The translations under genes and the position numbers were made by a program. Below the pieces are notes generated by a model. It did not search any database, was not told where the DNA came from, and saw only the letters and a program-made list of their open reading frames with translations. Shown here piece after piece: positions 7,497 through 16,997 of a DNA stretch of 64,000 nt. The DNA is taken from assembly GCF_037911585.1 (NCBI RefSeq), contig NZ_JBAJNS010000001.1, positions 2,660,001 to 2,724,000 of the forward strand, written 5' to 3'. Source of the stretch: Streptomyces sp. GSL17-111 (GTDB lineage Bacteria > Actinomycetota > Actinomycetes > Streptomycetales > Streptomycetaceae). How positions within the stretch are numbered: the first letter of the stretch is position 1; each line of letters begins with the position of its first letter.

Positions 7497-9726
7497 AGGG
7501 TGAGACGGCCAGCGGCCGGGAGGGGACGCCCCGGGAGACGGCGCGACGGCGGGGTGCGACGCTGCCGGTCCAGGTGGTGCCGCGACGTTCCATGAGCCGC
7601 TTGAGCCACAGTTCGGCGGAGACGAGTTCCGCGATGCCGTCCAGGGGCAGTTCGTCACCCTGCACGGCGGAGTGCAGCGCACCCCGGACGACCCTGGCGT
7701 CGACGAGTCCGGCGCGCACGAGGTAGGAGTCGTCGAAGAGGGCCAGCAGGTCGTCGGCGTGCGTGCGCAGTCCGCGTCGGACGGCGTGGGTCTGGGCGGT
7801 GTGGGACGTGGCCCCCCAGCCGGGGGGCAGTTCGGCGACGCCCGCTCCGGCGAGGACGGTGCGCAGGACGGCGGCCCGGGCTCCCGGGCGGACGCGCAGG
7901 GCTTCGGGGAGCGCCCGGGCGGCGCGGACGACCTGGTTGTCGAGGAAGGGGGCGTGCAGGCGTTGACCCGTCGCGGCGGCGATCTGTTCGAGCACGCGGT
8001 AGTCGGTGGCCTGTCGGGCGAGGGCGTCCCGGGCCCGGGCGACGCCGGGGCGTCCGCCGGGCGCGCCGCTCGCGCGAAGGGCTGCGGCCTCCAGGCGAAC
8101 CGATACCTCGGCCAGCGCCTCTCCCGTCATCCACCGGGCGGCGGGGCCGGGGCGGCACCACGCGAGGGCGGCCAGCGAGGCGTGGAGGGCTCCGCCCGGT
8201 TCGCCGTTCGTGTCGTACACGGCGATGTCCCGTTCGCGGAGCCGGCGCGCGGCCGTCAGGACGCCGTCCCGCTGGGAGGTGCGCGCGAGTCGGCGGGCGG
8301 CCCGGTAGACGGCGAGCGGCACGAGGACCGAACGGCCGCGCGGTGCGCCCTCCGCGACGGCCAGCGCGGCGGCCGGGCGCAGGAGGTGGCGTCGGCGGCG
8401 GTCGAGGAGGAGGTCGGCGAGACGGGCGGGGTGGGCGTCGAGCACCTGCCGGGCGCCGTAACCGGTGAGTTGGTCGGCGCTGGCGGACGCCAGTCGGAGG
8501 CGGTGTCGGGCGAGGTCGACGAGGGAAGGGCCCGGCTCGTCGGGAAGTGGCAGTCCGAAGACGTCGTGCAGTCCGGCGTAGGGCAGGGCCTCTTCGGCGC
8601 CGGGGACGACGACGTGGTGCAGCCGGGGGTCGTCGGCCACGGCACGGGCGCGTTCGAGCTCGCCGGTGCGGGTGGCCTCGTCGGTGGCGGTGAGGTCGTT
8701 GAAGGTGACGGCGAGGAGGCGTTGGCCGGCTGCGGTGCCGGGGGCGCCGGCGACGGTGCCGGGGATGCCGGGAAGCCCTGCGGCGAGGAGGGCCAGCGTC
8801 GCGGAGGCGGCTCCGCCGGAGAGGTCGGCGCCGAGGCCGGGTGCGGTGCCACCGCGCCGGGTGCGGCGCTCGCCCGGGCCCATGCCGGGTACGGGGCCGG
8901 GGTCGCGCCCGTCGTGCGGGCGCCGTCCGTTGCCGTACGGCCCGGCCTGGGCTCCGTCGTCGCTTGTGCCCCGGGCGCCGTCGCCGTCGCCGAAGGTGTC
9001 GTGGGCGTCGAAGGCCGTGGCCGGCACGTGGCGCGGCGCGGCCAGTCGCACCCGGACCGCCTCGACGAGGGCGTCGCGGACGCCGCCGACCGCCTCGTCG
9101 GCGTCGACGGGCAGCGCGGCGACGACCGTCGGCACAGCGGGCTCGTATCCGGTGACCTCCCGGCTGCCGCCCTCACGCAGAATCAGCGCGTGTCCCGGCG
9201 GGACGCGGTGGACGCCGGTGTAGGGGGTCGAGTCGCCGAGCGCTTCGGGGGCGTCGGGGGCGGCGAGCAGGGCGGCGAGGTGGTCGACGTCGAGCTGCGC
9301 CTCGACGAGGTCGGCGAGGGTGAGGGCGGCCGTCGCGTAGGCGGTGCCCCCGGCGAAGGGGGTGTGGAAGACGGGCCGGGCGCCGGCGAGGTCCGTGGTG
9401 ACGGCCACGCGGCGGCCGATGCGGACGACGGCGGTGTAGGAGCCGGGCCATGCGGTGAGCTGACGGAGTGCGCCGCCGCGCGCGGCCAGCAGGCCGGCGC
9501 GCAGCTCGGCGTCACGCGCCCCGCAGCAGCCGACGACGGCGAGCCGCGTGCCGGAACCGGCGTCGACGACGCGGACCTCGTCGGGCCGCCAGTCGCCGAC
9601 GGCCCACAGCGGGTCGTCACCGCCCCACAGTTCCTGCCCTCCGACGGGATGGAGGGTGCTCGGGGAGAGTCCCGGCATGCGCGCCCGGCCCGCTGCGGTG
9701 CTGCTCCACCCCACCAACCACCGCAT
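7495..9726 (-). CDS. Asparagine-synthase-related protein (lasso cyclase/beta-lactam synthetase-like), orphan
   Basis: 743 residues from an ATG at 9726 that has a GAAAGG ribosome site 9 bases upstream; the frame extends further but without such a site. The N-terminal half (MRWLVGWSS..., DLAGARPVFHTPF, AALTLADLVEAQLDVD, GVHRVPPGHALIL) has the glutamine-amidotransferase-like fold of asparagine synthetases but lacks the catalytic Cys at position 2. The synthetase half has the PP-loop as LSGGAASAT, where the usual SGGxDS Asp is Ala, preceded by a 60-residue Gly/Asp/Arg-rich insert. These features recall the amide-forming cyclases of lasso peptides and beta-lactams. No precursor, leader-binding or protease gene is adjacent, so its substrate is unknown. 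Confidence 0.75.
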   Translation of the reverse strand: MRWLVGWSSTAAGRARMPGLSPSTLHPVGGQELWGGDDPLWAVGDWRPDEVRVVDAGSGTRLAVVGCCGARDAELRAGLLAARGGALRQLTAWPGSYTAVVRIGRRVAVTTDLAGARPVFHTPFAGGTAYATAALTLADLVEAQLDVDHLAALLAAPDAPEALGDSTPYTGVHRVPPGHALILREGGSREVTGYEPAVPTVVAALPVDADEAVGGVRDALVEAVRVRLAAPRHVPATAFDAHDTFGDGDGARGTSDDGAQAGPYGNGRRPHDGRDPGPVPGMGPGERRTRRGGTAPGLGADLSGGAASATLALLAAGLPGIPGTVAGAPGTAAGQRLLAVTFNDLTATDEATRTGELERARAVADDPRLHHVVVPGAEEALPYAGLHDVFGLPLPDEPGPSLVDLARHRLRLASASADQLTGYGARQVLDAHPARLADLLLDRRRRHLLRPAAALAVAEGAPRGRSVLVPLAVYRAARRLARTSQRDGVLTAARRLRERDIAVYDTNGEPGGALHASLAALAWCRPGPAARWMTGEALAEVSVRLEAAALRASGAPGGRPGVARARDALARQATDYRVLEQIAAATGQRLHAPFLDNQVVRAARALPEALRVRPGARAAVLRTVLAGAGVAELPPGWGATSHTAQTHAVRRGLRTHADDLLALFDDSYLVRAGLVDARVVRGALHSAVQGDELPLDGIAELVSAELWLKRLMERRGTTWTGSVAPRRRAVSRGVPSRPLAVSP

Positions 9727-10542
9727 CGTCGCCGCCTTTCGCCCATGGGTTTCGTCTGCCACGGGGGCCACGCCCGGTCCACCCGGAGGCGCTCGCCGAC
9801 CCGCACGGCCGGGGACGGCCGGCGTTCCGGATCGCCCCGTGCCGACGCCTCTCCGTGTGCACTGCGGGCACGCAACTGCTGGCCCGCACCTCCTGTTTCG
9901 GCTCTCGCCTGGCCCCATGCTGCCACGTGAGGGCGGCGTGAGCGGTGGTAAGGGGGGCGCGGTTGTGGACGTGTTCAGCTGCCGTGATCCCGCCGGAGGG
10001 TCTCCTCAAACAGCGATTTCCAGCCAACTCGACTCTCTCAGAGGGAACTTGTCCCGGATTTTGCGCTTCACGCAACGCAACGTATATGCCAGGTACATGG
10101 ACCGGACGGGTCACCCCGGCGTCCGCGTGCGCGCACGGCCCCGAACACACCGAAGGTCCGGGAGGCATGGATTCCTCCCGGACCGGGCCGCCACCCGCGG
10201 GGAGCAAGGTGACGGCATTCCCCCAGCCCACTGGTGCGCGTCCAGCAGGCCGACCCACGCAGAACCCATCCAAACGCCGGGCCCCCGCCCGGCACAGAGC
10301 GCACGGCCGGGCGCACGGCCACACGGCCGGGGCTCTCGGCCGACGAGACGGCGCCGTCACGGTCGCACGTCGTGTCACGCAACGGTCAATATCACGAACG
10401 CACTCCTGTACGGGGAGGAATCCCGCCAACAGGGATGCCACCCCTTAACGGTAGGGATCCGGCGAACTACTCTGGGTTCACGAATGCCCCGAGCATGTTC
10501 CGCGTGCGGCGGGGCGGGCGTCGTTGTGTCAGGGGTGCGCGC
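9727..10542. other. Long intergenic region upstream of two divergent genes
   Basis: About 800 bases separate the asparagine-synthase-like gene (minus) from the NsdA-like gene (plus). Open frames here have poor codon bias and no convincing ribosome sites. I looked for a small peptide precursor on the minus strand and found none. The region has somewhat lower G+C around 9990-10100 and 10380-10490, where promoters are expected. Confidence 0.5.
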
Positions 10543-11988
10543 ATGTCCAGGGAGCCACGCGGACCGAACGAGAAGCTCGGAACCGTCCTCGCCCTCGCGG
10601 GAATCAGCAACGCCGGACTCGCGCGCCGGGTCAACGATCTCGGCGCGCAGCGCGGTCTGTCGCTGCGGTACGACAAAACGTCCGTGGCGCGGTGGGTGTC
10701 GAAGGGGATGGTGCCGCAGGGCGCCGCACCCCACCTCATCGCCGCGGCGATCGGCAGCAAGCTCGGCAGGCCGGTGCCGCTGCACGAGATCGGGCTCGCC
10801 GACGCCGACCCGGCACCGGAGATCGGGCTGGCCTTCCCCCGGGACGTCGGTGCGGCCGTGAAGTCGGCGACGGATCTCTACCGGCTGGATCTCGCCGGTC
10901 GACGGGGCAACGGCAGCGTCTGGCAGTCGCTGGCCGGTTCCTTCGCGGTCAGCGCCTACGCCACCCCGGCCTCACGCTGGCTGATCAACCCGGCGGACAG
11001 CTCGGTCGCCCGGGAGGCCAGGGCCGTCCCGAGCGGTCCGAGGCTGAGCGGGCTTCCCGGCTCCGAGCTGGTCCGGGTCGGCCACAGCGACGTCGCGAAG
11101 CTACGCGAGGCGGCCGAGGAGGCGCGCCGTTGGGACTCCAAGTACGGCGGGGGCGACTGGCGTTCGTCGATGGTCCCCGAGTGCCTGCGGGTGGACGCCA
11201 CACCGCTGCTCCTCGGCGCGTACTCCGACGAGGTCGGGCGCTCCCTCTTCGGGGCGACGGCCGAGCTGACCCGGCTGGCCGGCTGGATGGCCTTCGACAC
11301 CGGGCAGCAGGAGGCCGCCCAGCGCTACTACATCCAGGCCCTGCGTCTCGCCCGCGCCGCCGCCGACGTCCCGCTCGGCGGCTACGTCCTCGCCTCCATG
11401 TCCCTCCAGGCGACGTACCGGGGCTTCGCGGACGAAGGCGTGGACCTGGCGCAGGCCGCGCTCGAACGCAACCGGTCCGTCGCCACGGCCCGTGTGATGA
11501 GCTTCTTCCACCTGGTCGAGGCCCGCGCCCACGCCAAGGCCGACGACGCCCCGGCCTGCGCCGCCGCCCTCTCCGCCGCCGAGAGCCGACTGGAGCGCTC
11601 CCGCGACGGCGACCCCGACCCGTCGTGGCTCGACTTCTACTCCGCCGACCGCCTCGCCGCCGACGCCGCCGAGTGCTACCGCGACCTGCGCGCGCCGCGC
11701 CAGGTGCGGCGCTTCACCGAGCAGGCCCTGTCGAGGCCGACGGAGGAGTTCGTCCGCTCGCACGGGCTGCGGCTGCTCGTCTCGGCCGTCGCCGAGCTGG
11801 AGTCGGGCAACCTGGACGCCGCCTGCGCGGCCGGCACCCGCGCGGTGGAGGTCGCCGGCCGCATATCCTCCGCCCGCACGACCGAGTACGTGCGGGACCT
11901 GCTGCACCGGATGGAGCCGTACGGCGACAACCCGCGCGTCGTCGAGTTCCGCGAGCGTGCGCGTCCGCTGCTGGCGGCCCCGGCGTGA
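10543..11988 (+). CDS. NsdA-like regulator with TPR-like repeats
   Basis: 481 residues. The N-terminus ([20 protein letters not shown], then [15 protein letters not shown]) is a lambda-repressor-like helix-turn-helix; the rest is helical and contains tetratricopeptide-like pairs ([29 protein letters not shown]). This matches the NsdA/NsdB type of Streptomyces proteins that negatively influence sporulation and antibiotic production. The ATG at 10543 has an AGGGGT site; an ATG at 10495 would add 16 Arg-rich residues. The gene stands alone, upstream of lhgO on the same strand with a 117-base gap. Confidence 0.75.
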   Translation: MSREPRGPNEKLGTVLALAGISNAGLARRVNDLGAQRGLSLRYDKTSVARWVSKGMVPQGAAPHLIAAAIGSKLGRPVPLHEIGLADADPAPEIGLAFPRDVGAAVKSATDLYRLDLAGRRGNGSVWQSLAGSFAVSAYATPASRWLINPADSSVAREARAVPSGPRLSGLPGSELVRVGHSDVAKLREAAEEARRWDSKYGGGDWRSSMVPECLRVDATPLLLGAYSDEVGRSLFGATAELTRLAGWMAFDTGQQEAAQRYYIQALRLARAAADVPLGGYVLASMSLQATYRGFADEGVDLAQAALERNRSVATARVMSFFHLVEARAHAKADDAPACAAALSAAESRLERSRDGDPDPSWLDFYSADRLAADAAECYRDLRAPRQVRRFTEQALSRPTEEFVRSHGLRLLVSAVAELESGNLDAACAAGTRAVEVAGRISSARTTEYVRDLLHRMEPYGDNPRVVEFRERARPLLAAPA

Positions 11989-12105
11989 GACGCCTGCGGA
12001 GCGGGAAGGGATCGACATGACGCGGCTGCCCGCACGTACGTCCGGCGAGCCCCCCGCCGTCCAGGCGGTGGGGTCGGTGGTGACGGGTGCCGCTGCACAC
12101 TGTCA

Positions 12106-13416
12106 GTGCCGACCAGCATGATGGAAGACGTGGTGTCCGAGAACGACGACAAGCCGACCGTCCGCCCCCGCCGGTACGACTGCGACGTCCTGGTGGTCGG
12201 CGGCGGGATCGTCGGCCTCTCCACGGCCTACGCCCTCACGCGCGCCCGGCCCGGTGTCCGCGTCGTCGTGCTGGAGAAGGAAGCGCGCCCCGCCCTGCAC
12301 CAGACCGGGCGGAACAGCGGCGTGATCCACAGCGGGATCTACTACCGCCCCGGTTCACTCAAGGCGCGGTTCGCGGCGCAGGGCGCGGCGGAAATGGTCA
12401 AATTCTGCTCGGAACACGACATTCCGCACGAGGTGACGGGGAAGCTGATCGTCGCCACCGAACGCGACGAACTGCCCCGTCTGCACGCCCTCGCCCAGCG
12501 CGGCCGGGAGAACGGCATCCCCCTGCGTGAGCTGGGTCCGGCGCAGATCACCGAGCGCGAGCCGCACGTCACCGGGCAGGCCGCCATCCACGTCGCCACG
12601 ACGGGCATCTGCGACTACACGGCGGTCGCCGCCACCCTGGCCCGGCTCGCCTGCGACGCCGGCGCGGAGGTCCGATACGCCTCCCGCGTGACGGCGATCG
12701 ACCGTCGGGACGGCGTCGGCGTCGCCGTCCGCACCGCCTCCGGCGCCGTCCTGCGCGCACGGGCCCTGGTCAACTGCGCGGGCCTGCACAGCGACTCCGT
12801 CGCCCGCCTCGCCGGTGACGCCCCACCGGCCCGCATCGTCCCGTTCCGCGGCGAGTACTACGAGCTCGTCCCCTCCAGCGCGGAGCTCGTGCGCGGCCTC
12901 GTCTACCCCGTACCGGACCCGGCGTTCCCCTTCCTCGGCGTCCATCTCACCCGCGGCATCGACGGCGGCGTCCACATCGGGCCCAACGCCGTGCCCGCGC
13001 TCGCCCGCGAGGGGTACGACTGGCGCACCGCGCACCCCCGCGAGCTGGCCGCCACCCTGTCCTGGCCCGGCGCCTGGCGCATCGCCCGCCGCCACTGGCG
13101 CTACGGCTCGGGCGAGCTGCACCGCTCCCTGTCGAAGGCGGCCTTCACCACGGCCGTCCGGCGCCTCCTGCCGGAGATCACCGAGGCGGACCTGCGGCCC
13201 GCACCCGCCGGCGTGCGCGCCCAAGCCGTCCTGCGGGACGGCACGCTCGTCGACGAATTCCTCATCGACGAGGCCCCGCACACCGTGCACGTCCTCAACG
13301 CACCCTCCCCCGCGGCCACCGCGTCCCTGCCGATCGGACGGGAGATCGCCTCCCGCGTCCTCACCGGACTCACCGGGCCCGCCGGTCTCCCCCGGCCCGC
13401 CCCGCTCGCCGGGTGA
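12106..13416 (+). CDS. lhgO: L-2-hydroxyglutarate oxidase
   Basis: An FAD-dependent oxidase of the DAO family, 436 residues. The FAD motif VLVVGGGIVGLSTAYAL is near residue 26-42, followed by the family signature HQTGRNSGVIHSGIYYRPGS. Conserved late motifs are VPFRGEYYEL, PFLGVHLTRGIDG and the C-terminal NAPSPAATASLPIG. LhgO oxidises L-2-hydroxyglutarate to 2-oxoglutarate. The GTG at 12106, ATGs at 12118 and 12121, and GTGs at 12130/12133 are all possible starts. The stop codon overlaps a GTG of trmB by four bases (GTGA), suggesting translational coupling. Confidence 0.9.
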   Translation: MPTSMMEDVVSENDDKPTVRPRRYDCDVLVVGGGIVGLSTAYALTRARPGVRVVVLEKEARPALHQTGRNSGVIHSGIYYRPGSLKARFAAQGAAEMVKFCSEHDIPHEVTGKLIVATERDELPRLHALAQRGRENGIPLRELGPAQITEREPHVTGQAAIHVATTGICDYTAVAATLARLACDAGAEVRYASRVTAIDRRDGVGVAVRTASGAVLRARALVNCAGLHSDSVARLAGDAPPARIVPFRGEYYELVPSSAELVRGLVYPVPDPAFPFLGVHLTRGIDGGVHIGPNAVPALAREGYDWRTAHPRELAATLSWPGAWRIARRHWRYGSGELHRSLSKAAFTTAVRRLLPEITEADLRPAPAGVRAQAVLRDGTLVDEFLIDEAPHTVHVLNAPSPAATASLPIGREIASRVLTGLTGPAGLPRPAPLAG

Positions 13417-14243
13417 CGTCGCCCGGCAGGCCGGCCGAAGCCGCCGGTAAAATCGTCCGTACTGTGTCCGAGAACGCCGCACCCCGCCCGCCCGGCAACC
13501 GCCGGACCCCCATGTTCGAGCCCGGCACCGGGCCCGCCGCCGACCCGGCGGGCGCCCACCACGACCGGCGCATCCGCAGCTTCCAGCCCCGCCGCAGCCG
13601 CGTGACCCAGGCCCAGCGCGACGCGCTCACCCGCCTGTGGCCCCGCTGGGGTCTGGACATCGACGGGCAACGCCTCCTCGACCTGCCCACGCTCTTCGAC
13701 ACCCTGCCCCCGGCCGCCCCCATCGTCCTCGAGATCGGCTTCGGCATGGGCGAGGCCACCGCGCGCATGGCGGCCGCCGAGCCCGGGACGGGCCTGCTCG
13801 CCGCCGACGTCCACACCCCGGGTCAGGGCAACCTCCTGCGCCTCGCGGAGCGCGACGGCCTCAGCAACATCCGGGTGGCCAACGGCGACGCCGTCATCCT
13901 GCTGGAGAAGATGCTTCCCCCCGCCTCCCTGGCGGGGCTGCGCGTCTACTTCCCCGACCCGTGGCCCAAGAAGCGTCACCACAAGCGCCGCATCATCCAG
14001 CCCCACTTCCTCGATCTCGCCGCCGTCCCCCTCGCACCCGGCGCCCTCCTGCACTGCGCGACGGACTGGGAGCCCTACGCGGAGCAGATGCTCGACGTCC
14101 TCACCGCACACCCGGCGTTCGAGAACACCCGGCCCGACGGCGGCTACGCCCCCCGCCCCGCCATCCGGCCCCTGACCCGTTTCGAAGGCCAGGGCCTGGA
14201 CAAGGGCCACACCGTTCGCGACCTCCTCTTCCGACGGCGATAA
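13413..14243 (+). CDS. trmB: tRNA (guanine-N7-)-methyltransferase
   Basis: The protein methylates guanosine 46 of tRNA with S-adenosylmethionine. SAM motif I reads LEIGFGMGEAT, and the TrmB signature YFPDPWPKKRHHKRR is intact, followed by TDWEPYAEQML and the C-terminal TRFEGQGLDKGHTVRDLLF. The first GTG overlaps the lhgO stop; a second GTG at 13464 (VSENAAPRPP) may be the true start, giving 259 residues. Gene order lhgO-trmB-prsW on one strand suggests cotranscription. Confidence 0.93.
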   Translation: MTSPGRPAEAAGKIVRTVSENAAPRPPGNRRTPMFEPGTGPAADPAGAHHDRRIRSFQPRRSRVTQAQRDALTRLWPRWGLDIDGQRLLDLPTLFDTLPPAAPIVLEIGFGMGEATARMAAAEPGTGLLAADVHTPGQGNLLRLAERDGLSNIRVANGDAVILLEKMLPPASLAGLRVYFPDPWPKKRHHKRRIIQPHFLDLAAVPLAPGALLHCATDWEPYAEQMLDVLTAHPAFENTRPDGGYAPRPAIRPLTRFEGQGLDKGHTVRDLLFRRR

Positions 14244-14284
14244 CGCCCCGCGCGTCCCCCGAACGGTCGACTAAGGTCGAGCGA

Positions 14285-15583
14285 GTGCACCCACACGCCC
14301 CCGGAGACGTCCCGCCACCCCCGCGCACGCCCCCGGCCGCGACGACCCTCGCGTCCCCGGCGGCTCCTGCGGCCCCCACCGAGTGGCAGTACACCCCGCG
14401 CCGCGCACCGTGGTGGCACAGCCGCGTCCTGCGCGTGGTGACGATCGCCATTCTGCTCGCGCTGTGCGGGCTGGTCATCCTCGCCCTGGTCCGCGAGCAG
14501 ACGGGCAGCGAGGGTTTCCTCATCGGCATGCTCCTGTCGATCCTGCCCGTGCCCCTGCTGATCGCGGCGTTCCGCTGGGTCGACAGCGTCGACCCAGCGC
14601 CCTGGCGCACCGTCGCGTTCGCGTTCGCCTGGGGCGCCTGCGCCGCCACCCTCGTCGCCGTCATCGCCAACACCTTCACGGCCGAATGGCTGGCCACCAG
14701 CGTCATCGCGGACGGCGACGTCGACACCCTCGGCGCCACCGTCGTCGCCCCCGTCGTCGAGGAACTCGCCAAGGCGGCCGCCGTCCTCCTGCTCTTCCTC
14801 CACCGCCGCCGGTTCTTCAGCGGCGTCATCGACGGCATCGTCACGGCGGGCGTCACCGCCACCGGCTTCGCGTTCACCGAGAACATCCTCTACCTCGGCA
14901 CCGCCTACGCCGGCGACCAGCTCTACTCCGACGACGGGTTCGCCGCCACCACCGCCCAGACCTTCTTCGTCCGCATCGTCATGTCCCCCTTCGCGCACCC
15001 CCTCTTCACCGCCCTGACGGGACTCGGCTTCGGCGTCGCGGCCGCCCTCGCCACCCATCGCCGCACCCTGCGTGTCCTCCTCCCGCTCGTCGGACTGCTG
15101 ACGTCGATGCTGCTGCACGCCCTGTGGAACGGCTCGGCCTCCACCAACGGCCTGCACTTCCTCCTCGTCTACGCCCTCTTCATGCTGCCGGTCCTGGGCA
15201 CGCTGATCTGGCTCACCGTCTGGTACCGGGGCCGCGACCTGCGCACCGTGCGCGAAACCCTGCACGCCTACGCCGAACAGGGCTGGCTCCACCCCTCCGA
15301 ACCCTGGACCCTCGGCTCCATGCACGCCCGCGCCCAGGCCCGCCGCCGCGCCCGGCGCGCCCACGGCCCCACCGCAGCCCGCACCGTCTCCGAGTACCAC
15401 GCCGCCCTGACGTCCCTCGCCCTCCTCCGCGCCCGCGCCGAGCGCACGGCACCCCCGGACGACTTCACGTCCCGCGAGGCCGAACTGCTCCACCACGCCC
15501 TCACGCGCCGCTCCCTCTCAAGCCCGCCCACCCAAACCGCCTCCCCCCGCCCCTACCCCCTCCCCCACACCGGCTGGCGCTGA
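14285..15583 (+). CDS. PrsW-family intramembrane metalloprotease
   Basis: 432 residues with about eight membrane helices starting near residue 50. The PrsW/CAAX-like catalytic motifs are present: EE-x-x-K in VVEELAKAA (about residue 155-165), FAFTENILY, and the two late histidine motifs SPFAHPLFTALTG and LHALWN. PrsW proteins cleave membrane-bound anti-sigma factors in Bacillus; the substrate here is unknown. The GTG at 14285 has AAGGTCGAG upstream and is the last plausible start before the Pro-rich cytosolic leader. The C-terminal 100 residues are Arg/Ala-rich and soluble. Confidence 0.87.
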   Translation: MHPHAPGDVPPPPRTPPAATTLASPAAPAAPTEWQYTPRRAPWWHSRVLRVVTIAILLALCGLVILALVREQTGSEGFLIGMLLSILPVPLLIAAFRWVDSVDPAPWRTVAFAFAWGACAATLVAVIANTFTAEWLATSVIADGDVDTLGATVVAPVVEELAKAAAVLLLFLHRRRFFSGVIDGIVTAGVTATGFAFTENILYLGTAYAGDQLYSDDGFAATTAQTFFVRIVMSPFAHPLFTALTGLGFGVAAALATHRRTLRVLLPLVGLLTSMLLHALWNGSASTNGLHFLLVYALFMLPVLGTLIWLTVWYRGRDLRTVRETLHAYAEQGWLHPSEPWTLGSMHARAQARRRARRAHGPTAARTVSEYHAALTSLALLRARAERTAPPDDFTSREAELLHHALTRRSLSSPPTQTASPRPYPLPHTGWR

Positions 15584-15655
15584 GCCGCAAAAAGGTGAAG
15601 GCCAGCCTGAACCTCACCGTCGGCCCCTCCAAATTCCGCAGCCCCCACTCGATGA

Positions 15656-16364
15656 GTAGCGCTCATCTATTACGAGACCAAGGAAGGAGCCGTGAAATGG
15701 CCCGCCGTTGACGCCCTGTGCCGTGAGTACGGGGCTACGGACGAGGAGCGCGCTGCGCTCGTGGACCTGGCCAAGGGCGCGAAGATCCAGGGCTGGTGGC
15801 ATTCACTGGCCGACCCGATCCCCGAGTCCATGAACCTGCTGCTGACGCTGGAGAACGAGGTGGTCCGGGAGGATCACTATGCCGCGGTCTACGTGCCTGG
15901 CCTGCTCCAAACCCGGGCGTACGCAGAGGCCGTGCACCGGGCAAGAAGTCGGGCACATGGTGGACATTCGCATGAAGCGGCAGAACCTACTGCGACGCGA
16001 CGATCCGCCCCACATCTGGGCGGTCATGGACGAAGCGGTGATCCGCCGCATGGTCCGCGGTGGCCACACTATGCGTGAACAGCTGCGTCACCTGCTGGAG
16101 TGCACAACTTCGCCGCACGTCACCGTGCAGATACTGCCGTTCTCGTCGGGCGCCCATGCTGCTGCGCTGGGCAGCTTCCTAATCTTGGGTGGCCCAACGC
16201 CGTCTCTGGATGTCGTCTATGTCGACGTCCTGGGCGGCAGCCTGTTCATGGAGAAGCCCAAGGAGCTTGAGCGCTATAGGTTGGCGTTCGAGTACCTACG
16301 GGCCCAGGCACTTGACCTCGAGAAGACCGAGGACCTGATCCACGCGGCCATCAAGGAGCTTTGA
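15656..16364 (+). pseudogene. Truncated and frameshifted DUF5753 regulator
   Basis: The first frame encodes the middle of an XRE/DUF5753 protein (YYETKEGAVKWPAVDALCREYG ends its HTH part, here given in pieces; then GWWHSLADPIPE and VYVPGLLQTRAYAEAV). The homology begins upstream of any start codon, right after a stop at 15653-15655, so the DNA-binding N-terminus is missing. Near 15938-15945 it shifts frame and continues as VGHMVDIRMKRQNLLRR ... MREQLRHLLE ... TVQILPFSSGAHAA ... EKPKELERYRLAFEYLRA to the stop at 16362-16364. Two lesions make it a pseudogene. G+C is lower than in neighbours, hinting at past transfer. Confidence 0.85.
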
Positions 16365-16575
16365 TGCGGCACTCCCAGCCCGTCGAGGGCAGCACCCTCT
16401 GGTTCAAGTCTTCGTACAGCGGCGGTAGCGGCACCGAGTGCATCGAAGTGGCTGCACTGGCCTGCGCCGTTACCGCAGTGCGTGACAGCAAGGTGCCCTG
16501 GCGGGGGTCCTTCAGTTCGGCGATGCGGCCTGGGACGCGTTCGTGTACGGCGTCCGGGAGGAGCGGCTGGGGTGA
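16364..16575 (+). pseudogene. Frameshifted DUF397 protein
   Basis: The start ATG overlaps the stop of the DUF5753 remnant (TGATG). The frame gives the DUF397 opening LWFKSSYSGGSGTECIEVA and VRDSK, then loses homology after residue 45. Another frame, beginning about 16504, supplies the family's ending GVLQFGDAAWDAFVYGVREERLG with a TGA at 16573-16575. A single small indel near 16500 therefore breaks the gene. DUF397 and XRE/DUF5753 genes normally travel as a pair in Streptomyces (bldB/abaA-type regulatory pairs), and here both are broken. Confidence 0.82.
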
Positions 16576-16997
16576 GTGAAGTCGCGTGGGAGGCGTTGCT
16601 TCGGCGGGGGCGGCTGGGGGTGCTGGCTACCGTCAAGCGGGATGGGCGGCCGCAGTTGTCGAACGTGAACTACGCGTTCGGCGGCGACGAGCAGGTCGTG
16701 CGGGTGTCCGCTACCGAGGGGCGGGCGAAGGTGCGGAATCTGCGGAGGGATCCGCGCGCGAGCCTCCACGTCATGTCGGAGGACGGTCGGGAGTGGGCCG
16801 TCGCCGAGGGTGATGTGGAGCTGTCCGATGTGGCGGCGGAGCCGCATGACGCGGTGGTGGAGGAGCTGGTCGAGTCGTTCCGGGCCGTGCAGGGGGAGCG
16901 CCCGGACTGGGCTGAGTACCGGGCGGCCATGGTGGCGGATCGGCGGCTTGTGGTCCGTCTGCGGGTTGCGCGGGTCTACGGGCAGGGGCCCGGGTGA
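16572..16997 (+). CDS. PPOX-class F420-dependent oxidoreductase-like protein
   Basis: 141 residues forming a split-barrel flavin/F420-binding protein. Motifs are LGVLATVKRDGRPQLSNVNY, ATEGRAKVRNLRRDPRASLHV and the C-terminal RLVVRLRVARVYG. Members of the Rv1155-like PPOX class bind F420 or FMN and reduce small molecules; the substrate is unknown. The GTG start overlaps the original DUF397 stop by four bases (GTGA), so it was once coupled to the regulator pair that has decayed. The next gene overlaps its stop in the same way. Confidence 0.82.
   Translation: MSEVAWEALLRRGRLGVLATVKRDGRPQLSNVNYAFGGDEQVVRVSATEGRAKVRNLRRDPRASLHVMSEDGREWAVAEGDVELSDVAAEPHDAVVEELVESFRAVQGERPDWAEYRAAMVADRRLVVRLRVARVYGQGPG

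Noticed and set aside
9727..10500. Possible lasso-peptide or other RiPP precursor upstream of the asparagine-synthase-like gene
   Set aside because: No short frame on the minus strand with a ribosome site gave a leader/core pattern; frames here have poor codon bias.
13637..14284. N-terminal extension of the PrsW protein
   Set aside because: The frame is open but overlaps trmB and is Arg/Pro-rich noise; the GTG at 14285 has a ribosome site.
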